Below the pieces are notes generated by a model, which had not been told where the DNA came from, did not search any database, and saw only the letters and a list, made by a program, of their open reading frames with translations. Source: Gordonibacter faecis (lineage in GTDB: Bacteria; Actinomycetota; Coriobacteriia; Coriobacteriales; Eggerthellaceae). Taken from it: a DNA stretch of 64,000 nucleotides. Shown in pieces: positions 33,631-42,334 of this stretch. The DNA lies in contig NZ_JASJEU010000025.1 in NCBI RefSeq assembly GCF_030077735.1, forward strand, positions 69,727 to 133,726. The letters run 5' to 3'. The position numbers were made by a program, and so were the translations under genes. Each line of letters starts with the position of its first letter. Position 1 is the stretch's first letter.

Positions 33631-35091
33631 TTAGGCCGTCTTTTTAACGCTCCGTCCCTCGCTCGCAGCGAGTTCGTCACGCGCAACTCGATAGCGCTTA
33701 TATCCTTCGGACACTTTCTCCTTGCTGGCAAGTGTAATACCCACCAACACAACAATGGTTACAGCACAGGCGGGCCACAGCGGCTCAACACCAAACGGGT
33801 TTGCGGCGAAATGCCAAACCGCGGCAACTAGCCCGCCGCCCAGCATCGACCAGAACGCCGCCCCACTTGTCACGCGTGGCCACACCATAGCAACTAGCAA
33901 CACAATACCCACGACCGAGCGTATCTGGAACGCTGCATACAATTGCCCCAGAATGGATGACGCATTCAAACCAAGCCAGGTGGCCACAATACCCAGCAGC
34001 ACCACCATGAGCCGCGAAAACACAAGACGCTGGCAATCGGTGCTCTGTGGTCGAACAACTGCATAAAGATCTTGCGTCAACGTATTCGAGATAAACAGCA
34101 ACGCTGCCGGAGCCGATGACCAGATTGCCGCCGCAATAGCCATCGACACCACACCCGATATCGCAGGTCCTTGGGCATTTGACATAGCAAACAACGCCGT
34201 ATTGGGATCAATGCCAGGTAAGGCAATTGCCGCGCACATACCAATAATAGCTGGCAGTGTGGCAAACGGTATGACAATGGCAGCAGCACCCCACGCACCG
34301 ATAGCCATATCGCGCGGCGACCGTGCAGAAATGGTGGCTGTCACCATGGTGGCTGCCGCCAGAAAGCTGATACCAATACCCAAAGCGTTAGCAAGCGTCG
34401 ACCAGATATCAGGCTGAAGCAGATCAAAATAACTCGCTGGCAACTGCTCATACAGAGCGCCAAGACCTCCCACCATATCAAGGCCCCCCGATGTTGCCGC
34501 GATAAGCCCCGCATACATGACCACCATGTGGACGATATTCATAAGGGCAAGGCCCTTCATTCCACCCAGCAGGGTAACAACAATAAACAGCGCCGACACA
34601 ACCCACGCAACAAGGGTCACATCCAGACCTATCATAGGTGCTATAAGGGCCGCCGCACTAATGGGCTGCGACGAATACAGGAAGCAATACACCACCACAA
34701 TGATTATCAACATGATGGTGCGACATCTTTGATCAAACATGAATTTGAATGCCTCAGGCACCGAAAGAATGCCATATTTCCTGTTCATGGCACGATAAAA
34801 GCGCGCCGCAAACACGATGAAAACAATCATGCCAATGGACATGCCCCAGTTCACCCACACCGCAGATAAACCAGTAGTGTATCCCGTGGCCGCCTTGCCG
34901 ATAGTTGCTGCACCAGCCATCATCTCGGCGAACAGCAGCGGGATGACCATAAACCAGGCAAGGTTACCTTGCGCCGTGAGGAATTGCGCCGAAGAGGCTT
35001 TTTCTCGACGCGCACCACGCACGGCAACTGCGATACCAATAAGAACGGTGACAACGATATAGGCAACAAGCATGATAAAGGGTAGGCTCAT
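33631..35091 (-). CDS. Sodium:solute symporter (SSS family)
   Basis: 486-aa transporter with about 13 helices. SSS features are helix 1 (FIMLVAYIVVTVLIGIAVAVRG), the GAATIGKAATGYTTGLSAVW stretch and SSAPAALLFISNTLTQDLYAVVRP near residue 320. It is the last gene of the minus-strand block with an SLC13-type carrier and two CrtI-like oxidoreductases. The start follows AAGGGTGA, which overlaps the palindrome CCCTTTCGAAAGGG. The substrate is unknown; the grouping suggests an organic acid or related compound handled by the FAD enzymes. Confidence 0.88.
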   Translation of the reverse strand: MSLPFIMLVAYIVVTVLIGIAVAVRGARREKASSAQFLTAQGNLAWFMVIPLLFAEMMAGAATIGKAATGYTTGLSAVWVNWGMSIGMIVFIVFAARFYRAMNRKYGILSVPEAFKFMFDQRCRTIMLIIIVVVYCFLYSSQPISAAALIAPMIGLDVTLVAWVVSALFIVVTLLGGMKGLALMNIVHMVVMYAGLIAATSGGLDMVGGLGALYEQLPASYFDLLQPDIWSTLANALGIGISFLAAATMVTATISARSPRDMAIGAWGAAAIVIPFATLPAIIGMCAAIALPGIDPNTALFAMSNAQGPAISGVVSMAIAAAIWSSAPAALLFISNTLTQDLYAVVRPQSTDCQRLVFSRLMVVLLGIVATWLGLNASSILGQLYAAFQIRSVVGIVLLVAMVWPRVTSGAAFWSMLGGGLVAAVWHFAANPFGVEPLWPACAVTIVVLVGITLASKEKVSEGYKRYRVARDELAASEGRSVKKTA

Positions 35092-35100
35092 GTTAGTTCA

Positions 35101-35137
35101 CCCTTTCGAAAGGGGTTCGGAACTAGTCCGAACCCCT
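35101..35137 (-). terminator. Hairpins between SLC13 and SSS genes
   Basis: A perfect 11-bp stem (35111-35121 with 35127-35137, AGGGGTTCGGA arm) overlaps the 14-base palindrome CCCTTTCGAAAGGG (35101-35114), which contains the SSS gene's ribosome site. It may end SLC13 transcripts or modulate SSS translation. Confidence 0.6.
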
Positions 35138-35162
35138 CGATCACGTATCTGTTAGTGAGGTG

Positions 35163-36554
35163 CTAGCAGAATCCCATGAGGCTCCACAGAGGAATGCTCC
35201 CCATCATGGCCACCAGCGATATGAGCATGTAGGCATAAGCCGATTTCTTGAACTCTTTGATGGTGACGTACTCGTTGCCAGCAACTCCCAAAATGCCAAT
35301 GACAAAGGGGTTTTGGAACGAGTTGAACCAAATATTGCTTACCACGTACACAACAAAGCACAGTACGAATGGCGAAATACCTGCCGACTCAAGCAGTGGC
35401 GAGAAGATGGCGAACAAAATAACCAGCACCACACCGTTCGCAGGGATAACGGCTCGCATGATCCAAGTGATAATGCAAAGCGCCGGGACAAACAACCAGA
35501 TGTTGTTCACCAACGGTGATAGCACCGGACCCATAATACCTGCCAGCCATGTGCTCACGCCGACGGTACTCATGAGACCCGCGCCGCCAATCAGTGCGCC
35601 GATGAACATGATGAGATCCCACGGCACCTGCGTCCGGAAATCCTTCGTCTCCAAAACGCCGAACAGGGCAAGTACAATTGCGCCAATCAAGCAAATGATG
35701 CCCGCATCCACACCATGCAACGGCTGGGCAATCCACAAAACCAAACAGATGACTACCACAATGGCTGCCACTTTTTCATTGAACGACATCTTGCCTAATT
35801 CTTTCAGCTTGTCGCTGAAGTACTCGTCAGGCAGGTTGAGTTTCTCCTTCGGCTTGCAGTAGGTCATGCAAAAAATATACGTTCCTATGAGCACAACGAT
35901 GAGCCACAGCCACGTGAGTTGGAACCAACCAATCCACGAAAACGAAAGACCCATGATGCCAATCATGAAAGGCACATTCGCGTTGCCCGTAAGAAACGCG
36001 TGCGAACCAACATAGGGCGGCATGAAGCAAGCAGTGAACAATCCCAAGGCGGGCTTGCTTTTCTTCTCGTAACCTACCTCTTTCGTCATCTCCGTTGCCA
36101 TGGGAATAAGTAGGTTAACTTTAGCGTTCGAACTGGGAATAAGTGGGCTGATAACCGTACCAACCGTCATGAGAGAAAGTACCTGACCACGATAGTTCTT
36201 CGGAAACACAGTCAGCAGTTTCAGCGCCATACGCGTCATAAGTCCACTTTTGATAACCGCCGCCGAAAAAGCGAACACGGCTATCATCAGCCACACAATG
36301 CTACCGGCAAATGCGCTGAATATTTCGGGGATGGTACCCACTTTGAATACAACCATGAGCGCAAGCGCGCCGAGACAAGCCGCCCAAGACGGCAATGCAC
36401 CCGTGATAAGGAGAATGAGCATTCCCACAAAAATCCCCAGGTACGCCATAGCGACTTCAGTTAGTCCCTCAGGAGGGGCCAGCTGTCCGATGATGGCGCC
36501 AATAACTATCGCCAACACGACAATAATCAAATTCTTCGAAGAGAAGTTCTTCAT
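35163..36554 (-). CDS. SLC13/DASS-family anion symporter
   Basis: 463-aa membrane carrier of the divalent anion:Na+ symporter type. About 12 helices are arranged as two inverted halves. Each has a reentrant motif region: SPLIPSSNAKVNLLIPMA near residue 137 corresponds to the SNT-type substrate/Na+ motif, and WIMRAVIPANGVVLVILFAIFSP near residue 360 is its second-half counterpart. It probably imports a dicarboxylate or another organic anion. The ATG follows AAGGGGAC. It lies between the 95-aa gene and the SSS symporter on the same strand. Confidence 0.85.
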   Translation of the reverse strand: MKNFSSKNLIIVVLAIVIGAIIGQLAPPEGLTEVAMAYLGIFVGMLILLITGALPSWAACLGALALMVVFKVGTIPEIFSAFAGSIVWLMIAVFAFSAAVIKSGLMTRMALKLLTVFPKNYRGQVLSLMTVGTVISPLIPSSNAKVNLLIPMATEMTKEVGYEKKSKPALGLFTACFMPPYVGSHAFLTGNANVPFMIGIMGLSFSWIGWFQLTWLWLIVVLIGTYIFCMTYCKPKEKLNLPDEYFSDKLKELGKMSFNEKVAAIVVVICLVLWIAQPLHGVDAGIICLIGAIVLALFGVLETKDFRTQVPWDLIMFIGALIGGAGLMSTVGVSTWLAGIMGPVLSPLVNNIWLFVPALCIITWIMRAVIPANGVVLVILFAIFSPLLESAGISPFVLCFVVYVVSNIWFNSFQNPFVIGILGVAGNEYVTIKEFKKSAYAYMLISLVAMMGSIPLWSLMGFC

Positions 36555-36639
36555 AACGTCCCCTTACGTTGTAGTTGACGCCTCGTAAAGGAGGAAGCCA
36601 GCACTAACCCCTCAAGCGCCGGCTCTCCCGACAGGGCAT

Positions 36640-36927
36640 TCAGGAGCGATCTTCTCGCGCCCCCTTCTCCGCTTTCTTCTGTCTGCGGATAGCTGCGGGG
36701 ATTTGCTTCGCAAACGCGATAATGGCCGCTTTGCTTTCCTTGACAACCGGCATGCCTTTTGCGATATCCTCTGTTGTGACAACCACATCCATGCGCATGC
36801 TGTCGAGAGCCTTGCAATCCATGATGAGTCGGTCACCCTCGGTCCTCATAGAGAACACCTCCACCATGGGCGAACCGTCTTCTGTTTTCGCTATGATGGA
36901 AGGCCGTTTAACTGCTTTTCGAACCAT
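36640..36927 (-). CDS. Hypothetical protein, 95 aa
   Basis: Small basic protein with a strong ribosome site (AAGGAG, 6 bases before ATG). Pattern: short strands (SPMVEVFSMRTEGDRLIMDCKALDSMRMDVVVTTEDI), then a helical Lys/Arg-rich tail (AAIIAFAKQIPAAIRRQKKAEKG). No Cys motif or membrane helix. It lies between the CrtI-like gene and the SLC13 carrier in the same direction, so it is probably part of the same regulon. Family not recognised. Confidence 0.65.
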   Translation of the reverse strand: MVRKAVKRPSIIAKTEDGSPMVEVFSMRTEGDRLIMDCKALDSMRMDVVVTTEDIAKGMPVVKESKAAIIAFAKQIPAAIRRQKKAEKGAREDRS

Positions 36928-36957
36928 ACGTCGCTCCTTTTCGCGTGTTTTCCGTAC

Positions 36958-38532
36958 TTACTTAACTACTGACCGGAAATCGACGCCATAATCCTCAAGG
37001 ATTTTGAGAGCGCCCGGTCGCGCACCAGCGGCTATGCCGCCACCCGGATGTCCACAGCAACCAACAAAATACAGGTTCTCAATCTCGCCATGATAGGTAT
37101 GACCTTTACCCGGGAAGGGACGCATGTCATACATTTGACTAGGCTGCAAGCCAATCATGCCCAGGTCACCCTCTTTCATGGCAGGGTTCCATTGCTCGTA
37201 CTCCAGCGGCGTGAGTCCCCAGTGTCCTACGATGTCGTCATCGGTGATGTTCGTGGTTTGAGACTTGAAGAACTCCCACACTTGCTGCTTAAGCTCATCG
37301 CCGTGCGTTTCCCAGTTCTTTTCGTCGCCCCACAGGCGATAGGGGGCATAGCTGTATAGGTTGACAACGCTGTGTCCCTCAGGGCAACGCGTCGGATCCC
37401 AAAGCGACGGAATAGTGACCAGAGGCAGCCGCGGATTGAACTCACCAAGCCGGTAGTTACTGAACGTCTCGAGGTACTCTTTCTCCTCGGGCGCAAACTC
37501 AATACAGTAGGCATCAAGGACCTCGGGGCCAGCTTTGAACTCGGGGATCTTGCTCAGGGCAAACGATTGATTGAGTGCCGCGAAATCGGCTTGCTTCAAG
37601 CGATGGACATAACGGGCCTCTTCGGCAGGAGCATCATCGCCTAGCATGTCGTAAACGTCTTTAATGTTGATGGTGCTCACTACGGCATTATTGGCCAGAT
37701 ACTCCTCGCCCGCTTTGGTGCGCACGCCTTTCACTTCGCCACCTTCGACGATAATGTTGTCAATCCACGCGTTAGTAAACACGTCTGCACCGTTGTCCTT
37801 GCAACAACTCTCGAGCGCATGAACAAAAGCTTGGCTTCCGCCCTTCGGGAACGGCGGCGCATAGGTGGGCTTATGCACGCGTCCGGTGAAGTACAATAGC
37901 GTGGCCGTGCCAATGGCGCGTGGGTCGATCATCATCTCGGTACACCAACGGGTGAACGTGACACGCACCTGCTCACTCTCAAACCACTCTTCCACTATCT
38001 GCTGAGCAGACGAATTGAGGACACGCTGAAATTCGCGCCCCTCAGGACTCATATACATAACATTCATCATGGCGCCATAGGGCGGTGGAGCGCTTTGGGA
38101 GCCGATGCCAGCCACGGCAAGCATGTTCACCATGTATTCGTGAAATTTTGGATATACCTCGGCATCATGCTTCGAGAATCGCGCGATGTTCTCGCAGGCT
38201 TTGTCAATGTCGTGGTGCATTATAAGGCTTGTCTGATCGGGGAAAATAGAGCAGAACAAGGCTTTAGCATGCGCGTATTCGAAGCCGTATTTCGAAAACA
38301 ATCCCAACTCATCTTCGGTAACGATAGGGGTGGCCGATATCATGTTGTGAACCATGCCGCCAAGATCTGAAACGTATCCTGGAGCGCACACTTCACCTGA
38401 CCGAGTGGATCCGCCGCATTCCTCATTGGCTTCCAGACAGCACACGCTAAAACCGGCTTTTGCCAGATAAGCCGTGGTGATCAAGCCATTATGGCCGCCA
38501 CCCAACACGACAAAATCATAGGTAGAAGACAT
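36958..38532 (-). CDS. CrtI-like FAD-dependent oxidoreductase, paralogue 1
   Basis: 524-aa flavoprotein of the phytoene desaturase/amine oxidase superfamily. The N-terminal dinucleotide fold is FVVLGGGHNGLITTAYLAKAGFSVCCLEA (residues 7-35), followed by GGSTRSGEVCAPGYVSDLGG. The C-terminal FAD motif is NLYFVGCCGHPGGGIAAGARPGALKILEDYG (about 484-514). There is no signal peptide. It shares most of its length with the gene immediately upstream (38621-40234) but lacks an insert near residue 225. Carotenoid genes are absent nearby, so it more likely oxidises or reduces an imported small molecule. The substrate is unknown. Confidence 0.85.
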   Translation of the reverse strand: MSSTYDFVVLGGGHNGLITTAYLAKAGFSVCCLEANEECGGSTRSGEVCAPGYVSDLGGMVHNMISATPIVTEDELGLFSKYGFEYAHAKALFCSIFPDQTSLIMHHDIDKACENIARFSKHDAEVYPKFHEYMVNMLAVAGIGSQSAPPPYGAMMNVMYMSPEGREFQRVLNSSAQQIVEEWFESEQVRVTFTRWCTEMMIDPRAIGTATLLYFTGRVHKPTYAPPFPKGGSQAFVHALESCCKDNGADVFTNAWIDNIIVEGGEVKGVRTKAGEEYLANNAVVSTINIKDVYDMLGDDAPAEEARYVHRLKQADFAALNQSFALSKIPEFKAGPEVLDAYCIEFAPEEKEYLETFSNYRLGEFNPRLPLVTIPSLWDPTRCPEGHSVVNLYSYAPYRLWGDEKNWETHGDELKQQVWEFFKSQTTNITDDDIVGHWGLTPLEYEQWNPAMKEGDLGMIGLQPSQMYDMRPFPGKGHTYHGEIENLYFVGCCGHPGGGIAAGARPGALKILEDYGVDFRSVVK

Positions 38533-38584
38533 GGCTTCTCCTTTGCAGTAGAGTGATAAGCTGAATCGCGTGAGAAGAAATGCT

Positions 38585-38609
38585 GCCGGGCGGCATGTGA
38601 CCGCCCGGC
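38585..38609 (-). terminator. Hairpin between the two CrtI-like genes
   Basis: 9-bp GC arms (GCCGGGCGG at 38585-38593 with 38601-38609) after the stop of the upstream paralogue. On the minus strand a T-rich but broken tail (CATTTCTTCT) follows. Possible partial terminator. Confidence 0.6.
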
Positions 38610-38620
38610 GAGCGTACTCT

Positions 38621-40234
38621 TTACTTCCTCACAACGTCGCGGAAGTCGACACCGAAGTCTTCGAGCACCTTTTGAACGCCTGCGCGAGCCGATGCCGCAA
38701 TACCTGCTCCAGGATGCGAGCAGCAGCCAAGGAAATACAGGTTTTCAATGGCACCGTGATACTCATGGCCCTTGCCAACCAACGGACGCATGTCGTACAT
38801 CTGGCTGGGCTGCAAGCCAATCTGACCGATATCGCCGTGTACCATGGCCGGATCCCACTGTTCATACTCAAGCGGTGTCAGGCTCCAGTGGCCAATGATG
38901 TCGTCATCGGTGATGTTAGTGGTCATGTCCTTAAAGAACTCCCACACCTGACGCTCAAGCTCTTCTTTGTGGGTAACCCAGTTCTGCGGGTCGCCCCAAA
39001 GGTTGTAGGGAGCGTACTGGTAGATGTTCACGACGCTGTGTCCCTCAGGACAACGTGTGTCATCAAGCAAGGAAGGAATGGTGATGAGCGGCAGCTTGGG
39101 ACTGAATTCGCCGAGGGTGTAGTTGCTGAAGATTTGCAAGTACTCTTTCTCGCGCGGGGCAGCCTCGATGCAGAACGCCTTCAACACTTCTGGGCCAGCC
39201 TTAAATTCAGGAATCTTCTTCAAAGCGAAGGACTGGTTGAGCGCGCCAAAATCGGCATGCTTGATGCGGCGGATGGCTTCCAGTTCATCAGCAGGCACAT
39301 CGTCTGCCACCATCTCATAGATCTGCTTAACATTAATACAGCTGATAACCGCATTGTTAGCCGTAAAGATATCACCATCTTTTGTGACAACCTGGCGAGC
39401 CTCGCCGTTCTCGACCACGATGTCGGCAACATATTTGTTGGCGAACAACTCGGCGCCATCATCGCGACAGCACTGCATGAGCGCGTCAATAAAGCTTTTG
39501 CTGCCGCCCTTCGGGAAGGGAGCACCCGGATGATCGGGGTTCACCTTACCATTGATCACATACAGATCAGGCTTGTGAATATTGACGGTGAAGTACAGAA
39601 GCGTAGCGGTACCGATCTCACGCGGATCGATCATCATCTCGGTACACCAACGAGTGAACGTGGTGCGCACCTCTTCGCTTTCGAACCATTCCTCGACGAG
39701 TTGCTGGGCGCTCAAGTTCAGCACGCGCTGGAACTCTCGACCCTCGGGGCTCATATACATGGCACTGTGCATAGCTCCCCAAGGCGGCGGAGGAGACTGT
39801 GCTCCCACATGAGCAACCGCCATCATCTTTTCCATGTAGTCATGGAATTCGCGATAGGCAATGGCATCTTTTTCCGAGAACTGCGCAATGTTCTCGCATG
39901 CTTTGTCAACATCCGGATCCATCAACAACACGGTATTGTCGGGGAAAACGGAACAGAACAGCGCATCGGTGTTGACGTATTCCAAACCATACTTAGAAAT
40001 AAGTCCGAGTTCGTCATCACGTACGATGGGTGTGCGGGCAATCATGCTGTGAATCATGCCGCCCAAGTCGCTGATATAGCCTGGCGCACACACTTCGCCA
40101 GAGCGCGTTCCGCCTCCGAACTCGTCATTGGCCTCGAGACAGCAGACACTGAATCCAGCTTTTGCCAGATAGGCCGTGGTAAGCAGTCCGTTGTGTCCGC
40201 CTCCGATGACCACGAAATCATAGGTTCCTGACAT
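38621..40234 (-). CDS. CrtI-like FAD-dependent oxidoreductase, paralogue 2
   Basis: 537-aa paralogue of the downstream gene. FAD site: FVVIGGGHNGLLTTAYLAKAGFSVCCLEA (residues 7-35). C-terminal motif: NLYFLGCCSHPGAGIAASARAGVQKVLEDFG. The ATG at 40234 is preceded by AAGGAGGG at 5 bases; a longer frame to 40375 has no ribosome site. It differs from its neighbour by the insert YVINGKVNPDHPG before APFPKGGSK. Two adjacent copies suggest either a heteromer or recent duplication with specialisation for related substrates. It is first in the operon, facing the TetR regulator. Confidence 0.85.
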   Translation of the reverse strand: MSGTYDFVVIGGGHNGLLTTAYLAKAGFSVCCLEANDEFGGGTRSGEVCAPGYISDLGGMIHSMIARTPIVRDDELGLISKYGLEYVNTDALFCSVFPDNTVLLMDPDVDKACENIAQFSEKDAIAYREFHDYMEKMMAVAHVGAQSPPPPWGAMHSAMYMSPEGREFQRVLNLSAQQLVEEWFESEEVRTTFTRWCTEMMIDPREIGTATLLYFTVNIHKPDLYVINGKVNPDHPGAPFPKGGSKSFIDALMQCCRDDGAELFANKYVADIVVENGEARQVVTKDGDIFTANNAVISCINVKQIYEMVADDVPADELEAIRRIKHADFGALNQSFALKKIPEFKAGPEVLKAFCIEAAPREKEYLQIFSNYTLGEFSPKLPLITIPSLLDDTRCPEGHSVVNIYQYAPYNLWGDPQNWVTHKEELERQVWEFFKDMTTNITDDDIIGHWSLTPLEYEQWDPAMVHGDIGQIGLQPSQMYDMRPLVGKGHEYHGAIENLYFLGCCSHPGAGIAASARAGVQKVLEDFGVDFRDVVRK

Positions 40235-40649
40235 GGTTCCCTCCTTGATACTAAGGATTGGGTCGTTGGTCGGAATTCCTGTATGAATCGCATCGATGCA
40301 CTTACTTTTTACCACGCGCCACGAGTGGAGTGTTACGGACACTTTGTCTGAAATGGGGTAATGAGGAACATACACCCCACCGAGAACTCAGGAGCAACAA
40401 CTGAGCAGTGTTTTTAGCAGGTCAAAACCTCAGCTACGCTTGTCAAGCCTTCAGCTATGCTTTTCCCCACTTCGAAAAGAGTGGGGTGGCTTATCCATCG
40501 TCCGCCAAATGGGCATTTGCAAGTTGGTACCATCTGTGATCAAGGGGCAAGGGGATAGTGCGTCTCTCTGTTGCAAAGCATAAACAGAACCATCCGCTTA
40601 AACGGAAGACATGGCGGTTCATGTCTGAATTGTGCTGATGGGAGATTCG
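40235..40649. other. Divergent control region between the CrtI-like operon and the TetR gene
   Basis: No gene is seen. It contains two related stretches, CTCAGCTACGCTT (about 40429) and TTCAGCTATGCTT (about 40449), and a hairpin CCCCACT/AGTGGGG (about 40465-40487). These are candidate binding sites for the adjacent TetR-type regulator. Confidence 0.4.
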
Positions 40650-41342
40650 ATGATTCGCCAGATCAATATGAGATTTGAGATAGCGAAGACATTTGCCTCT
40701 CTCGTCGTCGAAGGCGACGCGCCTCATCGGGTAACGGTCACCGACATCGCTCGACGGATGGGCATCGATCGGAAGACGTTCTACTACTATTTTGAGACAA
40801 CCGACAATCTGGTGCAGTGGATTTTTCGCAAAGCCATGTCATCTATTGTGTCGCGGCCTGAATTTTCCTCGGCTAAACTCGCCTACCCCCAAGAGGATCT
40901 GCACGACCCCTTCCCTGAGTTACCTTTTTACGTTCAGATCAAGGATGGAGACAATTTCATCCATCAAATGATTTACTTCAAATATTGGGGCCGCTACTTT
41001 CAGCAAAACCGCGAATACTATCGGCGCATATTTATGGGAGCAACGTACTTCGAGTTTTTTGACTATATTACGCTTCTCTACTTCCCCGCCATAGAAGCCG
41101 ACATACGCATCATGCTGGGAGATCGCGAGATGCCCGAAGTGGTGATCAAATTCTTGACGGAATACCATACGATGGGTATTTTCGGACGCGTTCTTTACCA
41201 TTACACCCGTACGCAATCTTTTATGATGCAGGACGAGCTCAACCCCTTCTTCTCGTACGGGCATCGGATGATCCAAGCAACCATTGATCTTTATTGCGAT
41301 ACGCCCGAAAAGGCCCAGAAACAACAAAGCCCCCGTCGCTGA
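40650..41342 (+). CDS. TetR/AcrR-family transcriptional regulator
   Basis: 230-aa regulator. The N-terminal HTH is RVTVTDIARRMGIDRKTFYYYFETTDNLVQWIF (about residues 28-60), typical TetR. The C-terminal ligand domain is rich in aromatic residues (FYVQIKDGDNFIHQMIYFKYWGRYFQQNREYYRRIF), suggesting a hydrophobic or aromatic inducer. The ATG at 40650 has GGGAG upstream; a GTG at 40632 is less likely. It is divergent from the CrtI-like operon and probably controls it. Its stop codon lies inside the loop of its own terminator. Confidence 0.9.
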   Translation: MIRQINMRFEIAKTFASLVVEGDAPHRVTVTDIARRMGIDRKTFYYYFETTDNLVQWIFRKAMSSIVSRPEFSSAKLAYPQEDLHDPFPELPFYVQIKDGDNFIHQMIYFKYWGRYFQQNREYYRRIFMGATYFEFFDYITLLYFPAIEADIRIMLGDREMPEVVIKFLTEYHTMGIFGRVLYHYTRTQSFMMQDELNPFFSYGHRMIQATIDLYCDTPEKAQKQQSPRR

Positions 41343-41373
41343 CCTGGTCTCGGCCAGATGACGGGGGCTTTTT
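41326..41373 (+). terminator. Terminator of the TetR gene
   Basis: Perfect 12-bp stem (41326-41337 with 41360-41371, AAAGCCCCCGTC arm) with TTTTT. It begins before the stop codon and also serves the convergent gene ending at 41375. Confidence 0.9.
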
Positions 41374-41374
41374 G

Positions 41375-41740
41375 CTATCGCACGGGGGTGCCGGGGGGTG
41401 CGAAGGTGGGGAGGTTGGAGGCTCCGGCGTTGAGGTCCTCGCGGAACAGGTCCTCCATGATGCGGTTGCGCGTGCTCCACGTGGCGCCCGTTACAGCGTC
41501 CACAACCTCCTGGATGCTGCGGGTGCGGGCGGGAGCATCTTCGCCAGCCTCTTCACCACCGGACTCAGCACCAGGTTCAGCTTCGCCACAGGGCTCAGCG
41601 CCCATCTCGGCTTCGCCACGGGACATCTCACCCGAGCCTTCGCCATCAACCTTCGCCTCGCCCTCCCACCTGGTGGCGCCCGTCACCGCATCAACGGTGG
41701 CACCCGTTACGGCATCCACGTTGTCGTGCTCAGGGCTCAT
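41375..41740 (-). CDS. Small acidic protein with three VDAVTGAT motifs
   Basis: 121-aa protein with VDAVTGAT at residues 8-15, 16-23 and 80-87; the third continues WST. The string D-A-V-T-G-A-T-x-(S/T) is the flavinylation motif that ApbE uses to attach FMN covalently to Thr in FMN-binding domains and NqrC/RnfG-type proteins. Here the normal FMN-binding fold around it is missing: the rest is a Gly/Glu-rich linker and a short helical tail. No signal peptide. It overlaps the upstream membrane-protein gene as ATGA, so the two are coupled. It could be a flavin-carrying partner of the molybdoenzyme cluster or a degenerate leftover of an FMN-binding protein. Confidence 0.7.
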   Translation of the reverse strand: MSPEHDNVDAVTGATVDAVTGATRWEGEAKVDGEGSGEMSRGEAEMGAEPCGEAEPGAESGGEEAGEDAPARTRSIQEVVDAVTGATWSTRNRIMEDLFREDLNAGASNLPTFAPPGTPVR

Positions 41741-42267
41741 GCGGTCGGGGCCTCCGACGGCTTGCGCGCGGCATCAAGCTCCGGCTCTTTCACCAGCAGC
41801 TTCGCCAAGCCGCCCGCTGCGGGGTCGGACAGGAAAGCCACAATGACGATGGTCGGCCAGAACTGCAGGCACAGGCTTACAAACCTATCGAACACGTTCG
41901 TAGCAATCATTTCACCCGTCATAGCGTTCATCGCCGGTACATCCCCGATGCCCGTCATGAATGCCGTCATCACAATGCCCAGGAAGAACATGATAAGCGT
42001 GCTGAAAAACACGTTCTGGATCAGGCGAAATGCCACCGACCCCGGCTTCGCGTCGTAGTACACGGCGCACGCCGCCGCAATGCGCGCCAGCGGAATCACG
42101 GCCGTTACCACGAACGACACCACAAAGGCCACGGCGAATGACATACCGTAAAACACCGGGTCAATATGCGGCACGCCCTGCATGATGGTGAGGCACAGGC
42201 ACAAAACCGCCGCCACAATAAACGAGAAGAACAAACCGTACACGATGTAGTACTTCTTGCTGTGCAT
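41737..42267 (-). CDS. Four-helix membrane protein (DUF2798-like)
   Basis: 176-aa integral membrane protein. Four helices in two similar pairs: YYIVYGLFFSFIVAAVLCLCL, GMSFAVAFVVSFVVTAVIPLARIAAA, NVFFSTLIMFFLGIVMTAFMTGIG and FVSLCLQFWPTIVIVAFLSDPAAGGLAKLLV. The pair pattern and N-terminal MHSKKYY resemble tandem DUF2798 units. The ATG at 42267 has AAGGAGCG 5 bases upstream. It lies between the ferredoxin gene and the VDAVTGAT gene on one strand and may serve as membrane anchor or quinone-side partner for the redox proteins. That role is inferred from position. Confidence 0.75.
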   Translation of the reverse strand: MHSKKYYIVYGLFFSFIVAAVLCLCLTIMQGVPHIDPVFYGMSFAVAFVVSFVVTAVIPLARIAAACAVYYDAKPGSVAFRLIQNVFFSTLIMFFLGIVMTAFMTGIGDVPAMNAMTGEMIATNVFDRFVSLCLQFWPTIVIVAFLSDPAAGGLAKLLVKEPELDAARKPSEAPTA

Positions 42268-42334
42268 TTCCGCTCCTTGTCCGTGTGCCGCCCGCGTACC
42301 CGCGAGCGGCACACAAAAGATCAGGAAAATCCCC

